From: Candidatus Contendibacter sp.
GTDB lineage: Bacteria; Pseudomonadota; Gammaproteobacteria; Competibacterales; Competibacteraceae
Reading direction: 5' to 3'
Assembly (NCBI GenBank): GCA_029624765.1
Contig: JARSSO010000032.1
Location: 20,377-84,376, forward strand
DNA: 64,000 bases
Shown in pieces: positions 13,441 to 23,189 of the stretch; position 1 is the first letter of the stretch, and every line of letters starts with the position of its first letter. The position numbers were made by a program, and so were the translations under genes. Under the pieces are notes generated by a model. That model saw only the letters and a program-made list of their open reading frames with translations. It was not told where the DNA came from and searched no databases.

Positions 13441-13465
13441 AACCCGGATTGCTCCGGGTTCGTAA
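13441..13465. terminator. Hairpin between convergent genes
   Basis: AACCCGGA (13441-13448) and TCCGGGTT (13453-13460) form a perfect 8-bp stem with a four-base loop, 64 bases after the DegV stop. A following T run is poor on both strands, so it may act weakly or with Rho. It separates the DegV gene from the convergent secreted-protein gene. Confidence 0.55.
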
Positions 13466-13604
13466 ATCATCCCTCTTCAAATCTCCAATCACCATTCAAT
13501 CCACTCAATTCACCGGTTGAGGCTCTCGCTCTCGGGCTCTCCAAAGCAAAATAGAGGTGGTCAACTCACTTCAGGGATGACGTTGTATTAGCTCATTTAT
13601 ATCT

Positions 13605-14156
13605 TTATCCTTCTCCACCACCACTTGATGAACACTCAACGCCATGAGCCTGCTGATTCCCCTTGGTTAGATAGCCGGAAACAGTGAGAACAATATTCCC
13701 TTCCGGGTCAGAAATGTTGATTTCAGCAAAATCACCTTTACCAGGTTCTCCCGCATCGGTAAAAGTCCACGTGGCCGCCGCGCCAAAGCCATTGGCGCCG
13801 ACTTCACCACTGTAGTAGCCTAAACCGGAACCCCTATAGGTATCAAAGCCCGCGGTAGGCGGCTTTGGATTGCCCACGAGAGAACAACTAGCATCAGTGA
13901 GAGTAATCAGATGGAAGCGATTACCTCCCCAGTTGATCTCAAGGTTGTTAGGGCCTCGGGTAACGTCACAATTCAATACAAAACCATGCGTCACCCTTAC
14001 AGGAGGGGTAGAATCGGTGAACACACTGCCTCCACCGGTCATCCAACACCTGTCGTTGGATGCGGCGGCCGGGGTTGACGTCATGCCCGCCAGCGCAAGG
14101 ACGCAGGGCAGCATCAGCAACGTCATGCTGGTCATCTTCAATTTTCTCGGGTTCAT
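13605..14156 (-). CDS. Secreted protein with a post-COAP-1-like domain
   Basis: 183 residues with a signal peptide (cleavage near PAAAS, about residue 33). The mature part matches a pattern seen at the C-termini of many bacterial surface proteins: MTGGGSVF, RVTHGFVLNCD, PNNLEINWGGNRFHL, AGFDTYRGSGLGYYSGEVGA, then ATWTFTDAGEPGKGD and VSGYLTKGNQQAHG. I recall this as the post-COAP-1 domain; here it stands alone as a small protein. Three Cys in the mature part could form a disulfide. Base composition is more AT-rich than the neighbours, which suggests transfer. Function unknown; probably extracellular or periplasmic. Confidence 0.7.
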   Translation of the reverse strand: MNPRKLKMTSMTLLMLPCVLALAGMTSTPAAASNDRCWMTGGGSVFTDSTPPVRVTHGFVLNCDVTRGPNNLEINWGGNRFHLITLTDASCSLVGNPKPPTAGFDTYRGSGLGYYSGEVGANGFGAAATWTFTDAGEPGKGDFAEINISDPEGNIVLTVSGYLTKGNQQAHGVECSSSGGGEG

Positions 14157-14415
14157 GATCTTATCCTCTTGGTAAACGAAATGTTGGTTCCATGGTCATC
14201 GCTCGCGTCCCCCTGCCATTGACCGCCTTTCGACGGTCAAGCACGGAACCCCGAGAGCCGAGTACCCAAACCGAGTAAACCCCTTCCCCCCGCGCGATCA
14301 CAGCGCGCGCCGGATCGATGAGATTTAGGCCCGGTCCCTGAACTTAAACAACCCCTAAAATTGGACAACTTGCGAGGGAAGATTACTCCCGTTTTTTCTG
14401 CGCCTCCCATCGTAC

Positions 14416-15807
14416 TCAAACGATCCGATCCCACCCGATCATCTCCAAGCTCCACCAGACCAAACCCATCACCACCAGATTCTTGAGCCCGCCGGTGGGT
14501 ATCCGCGCCGCCGCGAAGGCGACGAACAACAGGCCAGCGAACACGCCATATACCGGCAACCATGGCAGGGAGGCCTGGAATACCACCAGCTCGTCCATGG
14601 GCGAACCAGTTCTCTCGCGCAGCAAAACCAGCAAACCGGCGTATAGCAGGCCCAACGCGCCATAACCAAGATTGAACACCAGCCCCTTGAAGCTGAGCAC
14701 CGTCGCTCGTCGAGCGGAATCGGTGACGGCGTTCAGGTAGTGGCTGACCAGATAGCCGGTCAACAGCAGCACCGCTTGCAGCAGCACGACCGCCGGCAAC
14801 CCCAAGCCAAGCGGCAATGCCAGCGCCGCCCCGGCCAGGCCCAGCAAGCACAACGACGCCAGCAGCGCGAAGTTGAAGCGCGGCGACCGCCGGCTCAAGG
14901 CCGGGGCCAGTCGAGCGATACCGACGCCCAACAAGGCGATACCGGCACCGATCAGACCGAAACTGGCGTCCGGCAAACCGATCAGACGGAAATAGGTGCT
15001 GTTCAGGGTCACGAACAGCCGGCACAAGTGATCGAACAGCATTCCGCCGACGATGACCGCCAAGGCGAACGGCGTGGCCAGAATCCAGCGGCCGGTGTCC
15101 AGGGTCAATCGCAACGCCGCCAGGATGGACGACGGCAAGCCACTGGCGTGCGCTGGCCGTGGCTCCGGTTCCGTCATTCCCAGCGCCGCCCACCACGCGC
15201 CGAGCGCGGTGACCAGCGTCAAATACAGGGGAAAGCGCATCGTGGTTTGGGGATCGAGCGTCACCTCCCAGCCCAATCCCCGCAGTAATCCTTGCAGGGC
15301 CGCGGCATCGTAGACCAGGGCGCCCAGCCCCAGCGCCGCCACGAAGGCCAGCGCGTTCCAACGCATCAGCGTGGCGAGCACCCGTGGCCAGTCCGCCGCG
15401 TGTCCAGTGGCTTTCAGGCTGTCGTAGGCCAGCGCCTCGTCGGCGCCGCTGGCCAGCGCCTCGGCCAAACCGCTCAAAAACCGGTTGAGCAGAAACGCCG
15501 CGAATACCAGGGAGGGGTTGCCCAGCGGGACGAAACTCAACAGGGCGATTTCCACCACCATGATCGCCCCGGCCGCGACCACCAATGCCCGTCGGCCCAT
15601 CGCATCGGCCAGGGCGCCGGACGGTACTTCGCAAAGTACGATGGTCGCGGCCCAAACCGCGTTCAGCGCGGCGAACTGACCGACACTCAGGCCAAAATCG
15701 AGAAACAGCACCGCGAACACGGGGTAGTAGAAACGCACCCCGAACAACAATCGAAATGCCAGGAAACGGCGGATGTTGGAATTGGCGAAGGGCGTGGGAG
15801 CGCGCAC
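14416..15807 (-). CDS. MFS transporter
   Basis: 463 residues, strongly hydrophobic, with about 12 predicted membrane helices. The MFS loop 2-3 signature is visible as EVPSGALADAMGRRALVVA (about residues 61-80), and RFLSGLAEALASGADEALAY lies in helix 4. The N-terminus is short and cytoplasmic. The substrate cannot be told from sequence; the closest general type is drug or sugar efflux. The unknown protein gene is 59 bases upstream on the same strand, so the two may be co-transcribed. Confidence 0.85.
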   Translation of the reverse strand: MRAPTPFANSNIRRFLAFRLLFGVRFYYPVFAVLFLDFGLSVGQFAALNAVWAATIVLCEVPSGALADAMGRRALVVAAGAIMVVEIALLSFVPLGNPSLVFAAFLLNRFLSGLAEALASGADEALAYDSLKATGHAADWPRVLATLMRWNALAFVAALGLGALVYDAAALQGLLRGLGWEVTLDPQTTMRFPLYLTLVTALGAWWAALGMTEPEPRPAHASGLPSSILAALRLTLDTGRWILATPFALAVIVGGMLFDHLCRLFVTLNSTYFRLIGLPDASFGLIGAGIALLGVGIARLAPALSRRSPRFNFALLASLCLLGLAGAALALPLGLGLPAVVLLQAVLLLTGYLVSHYLNAVTDSARRATVLSFKGLVFNLGYGALGLLYAGLLVLLRERTGSPMDELVVFQASLPWLPVYGVFAGLLFVAFAAARIPTGGLKNLVVMGLVWWSLEMIGWDRIV

Positions 15808-15866
15808 CCGTCATGCTCCCACGCTTTCCCCGATCCGATGAAGACGATCCAGCGGGACCGGACGTT

Positions 15867-16631
15867 TTAGAGATTAGCCGAGCGCCACCACTGGTTGTAA
15901 TCCCGGCGCAGCGCCTCGTGCGAAGGCATCGAATAGAACGCGAGATCGGGACCGTTACCGATGTAGAAGCCGCTCTTGATCATCCGGTACGGGAACTCCA
16001 GCGAATGCACCCGATTCACCAGCTTACTTTCCTTGCCGTCGGGATTTAGCTCCAGCAAGGTCTCGCGCAGGTGGTGTATGAACGAGTACGGCAGATCGCC
16101 CACTGGCCCGTTCTCGGGATCGGCCGCCAGCGCGCCCAAGCCCAGCTCGACGAAGCACAGGCCGGGGAACCGGATGAATTTGGCCGGCTGGCTGGTGACG
16201 CTTTGATAGAAGCCGACCGGATCGAGCGCGCTGACCACCAGGCTGTTGACCGGCACCAAATCCTGGTACATGTGCAGCGTCGGCGCTTCCCGTGGAGTGA
16301 TCGCGCTCCGTTCCAGGCCCAGGGTATGGCCGTAGGCGGTGCTCAGATAAAGCTTGCCCAGCGCGCTGACCGGAATATGTTCCAGCACCCGGTAGACCGA
16401 GATGTAGACCGAATTTTTCGGGGCGCCGTCCGGATGCGGCACGCAGCGCTTCAAGCCTTCGTCGAGATTGAAAAAGTCGTGGCGAAACGCGGGATCCACC
16501 TCGAAAAAGATCGCTTGCCCCTTGGACTTGTACTTGTGGCCGGTGGCGTAGTACTGCCCGAACTGCTCCGGCGCGAGGTTGGAAGCGATCAGCGCCTCGG
16601 GAATCAACGAGAAATACAGATGAACGGTCAT
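15867..16631 (-). CDS. Conserved hypothetical protein
   Basis: 254 residues; I do not recognise a family. There is no signal peptide or membrane helix, and the protein looks globular and cytoplasmic. It starts MTVHLYFSLIPEALIASNL and is rich in aromatic residues; YYATGHKYKSKGQAIFFEVD and GLCFVELGLGALAADPENGP look like well-formed strands and turns. The composition matches its neighbours, so it is a real gene. It lies between the MFS gene and the DUF255 gene, both leftward. A link to the transporter is only a guess. Confidence 0.6.
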   Translation of the reverse strand: MTVHLYFSLIPEALIASNLAPEQFGQYYATGHKYKSKGQAIFFEVDPAFRHDFFNLDEGLKRCVPHPDGAPKNSVYISVYRVLEHIPVSALGKLYLSTAYGHTLGLERSAITPREAPTLHMYQDLVPVNSLVVSALDPVGFYQSVTSQPAKFIRFPGLCFVELGLGALAADPENGPVGDLPYSFIHHLRETLLELNPDGKESKLVNRVHSLEFPYRMIKSGFYIGNGPDLAFYSMPSHEALRRDYNQWWRSANL

Positions 16632-16858
16632 AATGGCGTGCCTTCTCCAGGGTTTGGGAACGGTTTGCTACAAGCCCTTGACGGAAGACGATCTTCCGCC
16701 AGGGCGCCGGATTCGAAAAAACCTACTGTCGGAAATGATATCACAGGCGCCCTGACCACCGGACATCGACGGTTGGCCAATCATGGCGACAAGACAGCCA
16801 TGATAGCTTACGGGCAAGGTCGGTGAAAAATTCACGGGCAGCCGAGCTTGCCAACGGT

Positions 16859-18949
16859 TCAGGGCACGATCGCTTCGGTTCGAGCCAACTCGGATTCCAG
16901 TTCGACCAGGGCCGTGATCGGCGACCGGCATTGTAACCCACTGCAAACGTAAGCGGTCACCGGGGCGGTCTCCGCTCGCCGCCCGGCCAGCAGTCCCGCT
17001 GGCAGGCAGGCTTGCGCGGGAATGGCCAGAGTCAGCCGGCCCGGCGCATAGGGCTGGGCGCACCGCGTCCGCCATGTTTCCAGGGTCGTCCCTTCGCCGC
17101 GCAGTACAACGATTTGAGCGGGTTCCAGAAATTCCTCGAGCGCCGTCAACAGGGCGTTGCAGGCGGTCGGCGCCCGCTGGAGCATCGGCCAGGCCCAGCG
17201 CAGAGCCCGTTCCGCTGCGTCCAGCCAGGCGGTTTGGCCGATGACATGCCCGAGTTTCAGCAATACCTGCGCGGCGACGCCGTTGCCAGTCGGCAGGGCG
17301 TCGTCATACGCCGATTTCGGTCGGTGAATCAGCGCTTCGTGATCGTGGGCGGTGAAGAAAAAACCGCCTGCCTCACGATCCTCGAACTGGTCGAGCAACA
17401 CCTCGGCCAAGGCGAGGGTAAAATCCAGATCACCGTCGCGCCAGCGGCATTGCAGCAGCTCCAGAATGCCGTCGATCAGGAAGGCGTAGTCGTCCAGATA
17501 AGCGTTCAACGGCGCCTGACCCTCCTTGAAAACCGCCCGCAGGCGCCCGTCCCGCCACAGGTGGGCGCGGATGAAATCCAGGGCGCGTTCCGCCGAAGCC
17601 ACGAAATCCGCCCGGCCCAGATGCCGACCAGCGGCCGCCATGCCCTTGATCATCAGACCGTTCCAGGCGGTCAGGATTTTTTCGTCCCGGCCGGGCCAGA
17701 CCCGCCGCGCCCGAACTTCGAACAACGCGCGCCGGGCCGCGGTCAGCCAGGCGGCGACTTGCGCCGGTTCCACGTTCAAGCGGCCGGCCAGCTCGGCCGG
17801 TTCCACGGTCAGCCGCAAGTGCCAGGCGTGATTCTCGAAATTGGGCGGTTGCTCCAATCCGTAACAGACGGCGAAGGCGACGTATTCCTCGGTGCTCAGC
17901 AGCGACCGGACCTGGTCGGGCGCCCACAGGTAAAACCTGCCCTCCTCGCCCTCGGAATCGGCGTCGAGGGTGGCGTAATAGCCGCCGTCCGGGGCCTGCA
18001 TCTCCCGCATCGCCCATTCGCCCGTCTCCTCGGCGACCGCGCGAAACAACGGATCGGCGGTCACCCGCCAAGCCTGGCTGTAAAGCGCCAGCAACGGGCC
18101 GTTGTCGTACAGCATCTTTTCGAAATGCGGAATGCCCCATTCGGCGTCCACCGAGTAACGGAAGAAACCACCGCCCAGATGATCGTAAATTCCGCCCCGC
18201 GCCATCCGCCGCAACGTGAGCAACACGGCCGCTTCGGCCGGCTGGTCCGGCTGGCCGCCTGGGGCGCTGGCAACCCAGCGCCGCAGCAAGCGCTCCAGGC
18301 CGCCGGGATGGGGAAATTTCGGGGCGTCGCCAAAGCCGCCGTGAACCGGATCGAGGCTGCGCACGAGCTGATCGCGCCCGGCCTGGAGCGGCGCGGCGGT
18401 CAGGGCGACGGTCTCGGACGGAGCCGCCATCTCGGCGCGCAACGCCTCCACCAGCGCCTGGTTCCGTTCGCGCAACTCTCCCAAGTGTTGATGATAGTGA
18501 TCGCTGACCCGACGCAGGATATCGATAAAGGCTGGCATGCCGTAGCGGGGCGTCTTGGGGAAATAGGTCCCGCCGACGAAGGGAACCTGGTCGTCGTGGG
18601 TCAGGAACATGGTCAACGGCCAGCCGCCGGCCCGGCGATGCAACAACTGGAAAGCGTTCTGGTAAATCTTGTCGAGATCGGGCCGCTCCTCACGATCCAC
18701 CTTGATGTTGACGAACAATGCGTTCATCACCTGGGCGGTGGCTTCGTCCTCGAAGGATTCATGGGCCATGACGTGGCACCAGTGGCAGGCCGAATAGCCG
18801 ATGGACAACAGGATCGGCTTGCCCGAGCGACGGGCCTGATCCAATGCCTCCTCGCCCCAGGGATACCAATCCACCGGATTGTGGGCGTGTTGACGCAGGT
18901 AGGGGCTGGTTTCGTGGATCAGGCGATTGACGTCCTGGGACTCGGACAT
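16859..18949 (-). CDS. DUF255 thioredoxin-like/six-hairpin glycosidase-fold protein (YyaL type)
   Basis: 696 residues from the ATG at 18949, with GGAG six bases upstream. The N-terminal thioredoxin-like domain (DUF255) has [20 protein letters not shown] and the CxxC motif in [16 protein letters not shown]. The middle and C-terminal parts look like an alpha/alpha barrel ([40 protein letters not shown]), as in the YyaL/SPATA20 family. The family is widespread and usually described as a putative redox or sugar-epimerase-like protein; no reaction is established. Cytoplasmic. Length is normal. Confidence 0.88.
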   Translation of the reverse strand: MSESQDVNRLIHETSPYLRQHAHNPVDWYPWGEEALDQARRSGKPILLSIGYSACHWCHVMAHESFEDEATAQVMNALFVNIKVDREERPDLDKIYQNAFQLLHRRAGGWPLTMFLTHDDQVPFVGGTYFPKTPRYGMPAFIDILRRVSDHYHQHLGELRERNQALVEALRAEMAAPSETVALTAAPLQAGRDQLVRSLDPVHGGFGDAPKFPHPGGLERLLRRWVASAPGGQPDQPAEAAVLLTLRRMARGGIYDHLGGGFFRYSVDAEWGIPHFEKMLYDNGPLLALYSQAWRVTADPLFRAVAEETGEWAMREMQAPDGGYYATLDADSEGEEGRFYLWAPDQVRSLLSTEEYVAFAVCYGLEQPPNFENHAWHLRLTVEPAELAGRLNVEPAQVAAWLTAARRALFEVRARRVWPGRDEKILTAWNGLMIKGMAAAGRHLGRADFVASAERALDFIRAHLWRDGRLRAVFKEGQAPLNAYLDDYAFLIDGILELLQCRWRDGDLDFTLALAEVLLDQFEDREAGGFFFTAHDHEALIHRPKSAYDDALPTGNGVAAQVLLKLGHVIGQTAWLDAAERALRWAWPMLQRAPTACNALLTALEEFLEPAQIVVLRGEGTTLETWRTRCAQPYAPGRLTLAIPAQACLPAGLLAGRRAETAPVTAYVCSGLQCRSPITALVELESELARTEAIVP

Positions 18950-19082
18950 GGCGAACTCCGGGGGAACAGGCGGGGAACGAAGGCTTGTCTTTCCTGAGTT
19001 CCCCACCGGCCGATGGTTCCCTGGCGGCTCAAGCGCGCGAGGGTGGGCCACGCAGGTCGCGCGGCCTTGCCCAACCCCTACG

Positions 19083-19703
19083 TCAACTTCCTGGGGCCGT
19101 TCCCAGCGCCCAAACGCCGAAACCCGCGATCAGCAGTCCCGAGGCGCGATTGATTCCGCGCAGCGCGGTTGGCGTCAACCGCCCCCGCAACAGTCCCACG
19201 CCACCGGCCAGCACCAGCCACCACAGCAGCGAACCGGCGAACACGCCCAGCACCAGCGTTCCGGCCGCCGCCCAATCCCGGCCCTCGGCCACCAGACCCA
19301 GGCCGGCGAAAATGCCCAGGAACGCGAGAATCGTCACCGGATTGGTCAGGGTCAGCACCAGGGTCGAAAGGTAATCGCCCAGCAATCCGGTCCGACTTGG
19401 TTGGACCGGCGCCCGCTCGGCGGCGGGTGGAGTCCGCCAGGTTCGCCAGGCCAGATAGAGCAGAAACAATCCGCCCAGCCGTTGCAACGGCGCTTGCCAG
19501 GCCAGCAGCAGATTCGCCAGCGACGCCAGCCCAAAACCGGCGATGCCGCCGTAAACCGCGTCGGCGCTGGCCGCGCCCAGCCCCGACAACACACCCGCCC
19601 AGCGCCCGCGCGCCAGGGTGCGCTGAATGCACAACAGGCCGATTGGCCCCACGGGCGCGGCGATCGCCAACCCGATCAACATCCCCTTGAACCACAAACC
19701 CAT
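19083..19703 (-). CDS. LysE/RhtB family amino-acid exporter
   Basis: 206 residues from the ATG at 19703, with GGGAG seven bases upstream. About six membrane helices are predicted. The LysE signature is [20 protein letters not shown] near the N-terminus, followed by [20 protein letters not shown] and [19 protein letters not shown], which carries the conserved NP motif. The family exports amino acids such as lysine, threonine or homoserine; the substrate here is not deducible. It is divergent from the SRP RNA gene. Confidence 0.88.
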   Translation of the reverse strand: MGLWFKGMLIGLAIAAPVGPIGLLCIQRTLARGRWAGVLSGLGAASADAVYGGIAGFGLASLANLLLAWQAPLQRLGGLFLLYLAWRTWRTPPAAERAPVQPSRTGLLGDYLSTLVLTLTNPVTILAFLGIFAGLGLVAEGRDWAAAGTLVLGVFAGSLLWWLVLAGGVGLLRGRLTPTALRGINRASGLLIAGFGVWALGTAPGS

Positions 19704-19978
19704 CGTCGTCTCCCGCGTTCGCCCCGATCCAACCACGCCGCATCGAAGCGCGTTCCCGGCCGGTTGAGGATGACAATCCAAGCAGCGATGGATTATCATG
19801 AAAATATAGGCATGGCAAAACGGTCCGGAGTGACCATCAGGGAGAACCGCCGCGACGCCCGAAGCCGGTCGCGGCTTGAAACAATCCCTTGGCTGTTGGT
19901 TTCGATGGTTTCTCTCTCCACTCGATTTTTCAGGATCGTACCATCGGCGACGCCGCCGTCCCATCCGCCGGTTGCAAT

Positions 19979-20090
19979 GGCGGTCCGTATCGGTCCCCTC
20001 GCGACGACAAGCTGTGAACCCCGTCAGGCCCGGAAGGGAGCAGCGGCAGCAGTGGCCTCGGGCGCCGGGGTGTGGCCGGTAGGGACCGCC
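19979..20090 (+). ncRNA. ffs: Signal recognition particle RNA (4.5S, small bacterial type)
   Basis: The conserved SRP apical domain GTCAGGCCCGGAAGGGAGCA is present at about 20023-20042 and the return strand GGCGCCGGGG at 20061-20070. The ends GGCGGTCC (19979) and GGACCGCC (to 20090) pair to close a hairpin of about 112 nt, the usual size of bacterial 4.5S RNA. It binds Ffh to form the SRP that targets membrane proteins. It stands immediately before dnaX, a common gene order in proteobacteria. Exact ends are inferred from the pairing. Confidence 0.93.
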
Positions 20091-20170
20091 ACCCTTCCCA
20101 GGCCGCAAGGCGAAAGGCGAAAGGTTGAAGATCAGGGGATCGTGGCCCTTTCCTACTTTCGGGACGCCGC

Positions 20171-21769
20171 ATGAGCTATCAGGTTCTGGCCCGCAAGTGG
20201 CGGCCGCGCACCTTTCACGAACTGGCGGGCCAGGAGCACGTGGTCCGGGCCCTGACCAACGCCCTCGACCGGCAACGCCTGCATCACGCGTTCTTGTTCA
20301 CCGGCACCCGCGGTGTGGGCAAGACCACCATCGCCCGCATCTTCGCCAAATCACTCAATTGCGAGGTTGGCGTTTCCTCCCATCCCTGCGGCCAATGTTC
20401 GGCCTGTCTGGAGATCGACGCCGGTCGTTTCGTGGACTTGATCGAGGTGGACGCCGCGTCCCGCACCAAGGTCGAGGACACCCGCGAATTGTTGGAAAAC
20501 GTGCAGTACGCCCCCAGCCGGGGCCGCTTCAAGGTGTATCTGATCGACGAAGTTCACATGCTCTCCACCCACAGCTTCAACGCCTTGCTGAAGACGCTGG
20601 AAGAGCCGCCGCCCCATGTGAAATTCCTGCTGGCGACCACCGACCCGCGGAAATTGCCGGTCACCGTCCTGTCCCGTTGCCTGCAATTCAACCTCAAGCG
20701 GTTGCCGGCGGCGCTGATCGCCCAGTATTTGCACCGGGTGCTGGAAGCGGAAGGCATTCCCCGCGAGGAAGAAGCGGTTCGGTTGATCGCCCGCGCCGGC
20801 GACGGCAGCATGCGCGACGCCCTGAGCCTGCTGGATCAGGCGATTGCGTTTGGCGGCGACCGGGTGGAGACGGCGGCGGTCGGCGCCATGCTCGGCGGCG
20901 TCGACCGGCGGCGGGTGGTGGGATTGCTGGAGGCGCTGGCGGCCGACGATGCGGCGGCGGTCCTGCGCCAGGTGGCGGAACTGGATGCACTGTCGCCCGA
21001 CTACGCGGCGGTGCTGGCCGAACTGCTGTCGTTGTTGCAGCGGGTGGCGCTGGCGCAGGTCGTGCCCGCGGCCGTTCCGGACGACGATCTGGCCGATCCG
21101 GGAGACGCGCGGCGGTTGGCCGGGATGCTCGCGCCGGAGGATGTGCAACTGTTTCATCAGATTGCTCTGCTGGGCCGGCGCGACCTGCCGCTGATGCCGG
21201 AGCCGCGCGGCGGGTTCGAGATGGTGCTGCTGCGGATGTTGTGCTTCCGGCCGGCGACCTTGGAAACCGCCGTATCGCCGCCAAGCCGGACGGCGACGGC
21301 TCCCGCGCCGGCGATGGCTCCAACTACCCCGGTTTCTCGCCCGCCCGTGGCGCTGGCCGCGCCGCCGGCTCCGGTTCCGCCAGTCTCCGAATGGGGCCTG
21401 CTGGTTGAGCAACTGGGGTTGACCGGCATGGCCAGGCAGGTGGCGTTGCACTGCGCGCTGACGATGGGTGACGGCGATTTTTTCCAGTTGGCGCTGGAAC
21501 CCGGCCATGCCCAGATGCTCACCAAGACTGTCGAGGATCGAATCAAAGCGGCGCTGGAGCAGCATCTGGGCAGGTCGATCCATCTGAAGTTCCAGGTTGG
21601 CAACGTCACGGCGATGACGCCCGCCGACCAGCAAAAACAGCAACAGGCCGAACGCCAGCAGACCGCCGTCGAGCGGATCGCCCAGGATCGGCATGTGCGG
21701 GACCTGCGGGAAATGTTCGACGCACGGATCGCGGCAATCCATCCGCTCGACGACGACGTCGACGGCTGA
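20171..21769 (+). CDS. dnaX: DNA polymerase III subunit tau/gamma
   Basis: 532 residues. The AAA+ clamp-loader core is complete: Walker [15 protein letters not shown] (about 44-57), a zinc-binding module with [12 protein letters not shown], Walker [11 protein letters not shown], and sensor 1 LATTDPRK. A Pro/Ala-rich linker (about 375-410) precedes the C-terminal tau-specific domain. It is shorter than the E. coli protein of 643 residues. No A-rich slippery heptamer of the E. coli type is visible, so a frameshifted gamma form is not apparent. It loads the sliding clamp and couples polymerases at the fork. First protein gene of dnaX-ybaB-recR. Confidence 0.96.
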   Translation: MSYQVLARKWRPRTFHELAGQEHVVRALTNALDRQRLHHAFLFTGTRGVGKTTIARIFAKSLNCEVGVSSHPCGQCSACLEIDAGRFVDLIEVDAASRTKVEDTRELLENVQYAPSRGRFKVYLIDEVHMLSTHSFNALLKTLEEPPPHVKFLLATTDPRKLPVTVLSRCLQFNLKRLPAALIAQYLHRVLEAEGIPREEEAVRLIARAGDGSMRDALSLLDQAIAFGGDRVETAAVGAMLGGVDRRRVVGLLEALAADDAAAVLRQVAELDALSPDYAAVLAELLSLLQRVALAQVVPAAVPDDDLADPGDARRLAGMLAPEDVQLFHQIALLGRRDLPLMPEPRGGFEMVLLRMLCFRPATLETAVSPPSRTATAPAPAMAPTTPVSRPPVALAAPPAPVPPVSEWGLLVEQLGLTGMARQVALHCALTMGDGDFFQLALEPGHAQMLTKTVEDRIKAALEQHLGRSIHLKFQVGNVTAMTPADQQKQQQAERQQTAVERIAQDRHVRDLREMFDARIAAIHPLDDDVDG

Positions 21770-21836
21770 CGCTTCGCTCCCCTGGTCCGCCGACGGGCGA
21801 GGGGTTGGGTGCAGACTGAGGGACAGAGAGGAAACG

Positions 21837-22172
21837 ATGAAAGGCGCTTTGGGCAACATCATGAAGCAGGCGCAGAAGATGCAGGAGAATCTGCAAAAGG
21901 CGCAGGCGGAAATCGCGGCGATGGAAATTGCCGGCGAGGCCGGCGGCGGCCTGGTCAGCGTGGTCATGACCGGCCGCTACGAAGTCAAACGGCTTCGAAT
22001 CGACGACAGTCTGGTGGGCGACGACAAGGACATGCTGGAAGACCTGGTGGCCGCCGCGTTCAACGACGCCGTCCACAAGGTCGAGCGCACCGTACAGGAG
22101 AAAATGGGGAGCCTGACCGCCGGCATGGGTCTGCCGCCGGGAATGCTGGGCGATTTCAAGATGCCGTTCTGA
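21837..22172 (+). CDS. ybaB: YbaB/EbfC family nucleoid-associated protein
   Basis: 111 residues from the ATG at 21837, with GAGAGGAAA just upstream. The family start [20 protein letters not shown] is followed by [20 protein letters not shown] and a Met/Gly-rich C-terminus. The helical arms of the dimer clamp duplex DNA and also bridge it, with little sequence preference. The gene sits between dnaX and recR, as in most proteobacteria, which is itself diagnostic. Confidence 0.95.
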   Translation: MKGALGNIMKQAQKMQENLQKAQAEIAAMEIAGEAGGGLVSVVMTGRYEVKRLRIDDSLVGDDKDMLEDLVAAAFNDAVHKVERTVQEKMGSLTAGMGLPPGMLGDFKMPF

Positions 22173-22181
22173 CGGTTCGCC

Positions 22182-22778
22182 GTGGCCGCCTCGCCGCTGC
22201 TGAATCGACTGATGACGGCGCTGCGCTGCCTGCCGGGGGTGGGGCCGAAATCCGCCCAGCGGATGGCGTTGCATCTGCTGGAGCGGGATCGCGACGGCGC
22301 GGGCCGGCTGGTCGAGGCGCTGCGGGCGGCGCTGGACGGCATCGGCCATTGTCGGTTGTGCCGCGACCTGAGCGAAACCGAACTTTGCGCCCTGTGCGCC
22401 AACCCGCGCCGCGACCGCGCGTTGCTGTGCGTGATCGAAACTCCCGCCGACGTGCTGGCGGTGGAGCAGGCCACCGGCTTCCAGGGCGTGTACTTCGTGT
22501 TGATGGGGCGCCTGTCGCCACTGGACGGCATCGGTCCGGCGGAACTGGGGCTGGACGCGCTGGAAGCGCGGCTGGACGCCGACGAGGTTCGCGAGATCAT
22601 CCTGGCCACCAACCCGACCGTGGAAGGCGAGGCCACCGCCCATTACATCGCCGAACTGGCCCGCGAGCGCGGCATCCGCGCCACCCGCATCGCCCATGGA
22701 GTGCCGCTGGGCGGAGAACTGGAATCCGTGGACGGCGGCACGCTGGCGCACGCCTTCGCCGGCCGCCGGGATTGGTAA
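22182..22778 (+). CDS. recR: Recombination mediator RecR
   Basis: 198 residues starting with GTG at 22182, the normal length. A helix-hairpin-helix lies in [20 protein letters not shown], a four-Cys zinc finger in [18 protein letters not shown], and a Toprim domain follows ([20 protein letters not shown] ... [16 protein letters not shown]). The C-terminal Walker-like segment is [20 protein letters not shown]. RecR works with RecO and RecF to load RecA at gaps. The gene starts nine bases after ybaB. Confidence 0.96.
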   Translation: MAASPLLNRLMTALRCLPGVGPKSAQRMALHLLERDRDGAGRLVEALRAALDGIGHCRLCRDLSETELCALCANPRRDRALLCVIETPADVLAVEQATGFQGVYFVLMGRLSPLDGIGPAELGLDALEARLDADEVREIILATNPTVEGEATAHYIAELARERGIRATRIAHGVPLGGELESVDGGTLAHAFAGRRDW

Positions 22779-22797
22779 GGCCTACCGGAGCAACGTC

Positions 22798-23142
22798 ATG
22801 ACCGACTGCATTTTCTGCAAGATCGCCGCCGGCGAGATTCCCGCCGCCAAGCTTCACGACGACGGCGAGGTGGTGGTCTTCCGGGACATCAATCCCGAGG
22901 CTCCCATTCATCTGCTGATTATCCCCCGGCGGCACATTCCCACCCTCAACGACCTGACCGAGGCCGACGCCGCGTTGATCGGCCGGCTGTATCTGGCGGG
23001 CCAGCACGTCGCGGCGGAGCTGGGCGTGGCGGAGCGTGGTTACCGGACAGTGATCAACTGCAACCGGGACGCCGGCCAGATCGTCTTTCATGTTCACATG
23101 CACCTGCTGGCGGGCCGGGAACTGGGCTGGCCGCCGGGGTGA
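22798..23142 (+). CDS. hinT: HIT family purine nucleoside phosphoramidase
   Basis: 114 residues from the ATG at 22798 with CGGAG seven bases upstream. The start TDCIFCKIAAGEIPAAKLHD and the histidine triad FHVHMHLLAGRELGW (His-x-His-x-His, residues near 99-103) are those of HinT. The family hydrolyses adenosine phosphoramidates. It follows recR by 19 bases and may be the last gene of the ffs-dnaX-ybaB-recR transcript. The next gene converges from the right. Confidence 0.93.
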   Translation: MTDCIFCKIAAGEIPAAKLHDDGEVVVFRDINPEAPIHLLIIPRRHIPTLNDLTEADAALIGRLYLAGQHVAAELGVAERGYRTVINCNRDAGQIVFHVHMHLLAGRELGWPPG

Positions 23143-23189
23143 CGGCGCCCTTATAGAGACCGCCCGGCTTGGCGCCTCCCGCCGCTTGG

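Noticed and set aside
17012..18997. Long rightward open frame (661 codons) opposite the DUF255 gene
   Set aside because: The leftward protein has clear conserved motifs; the rightward one has none.
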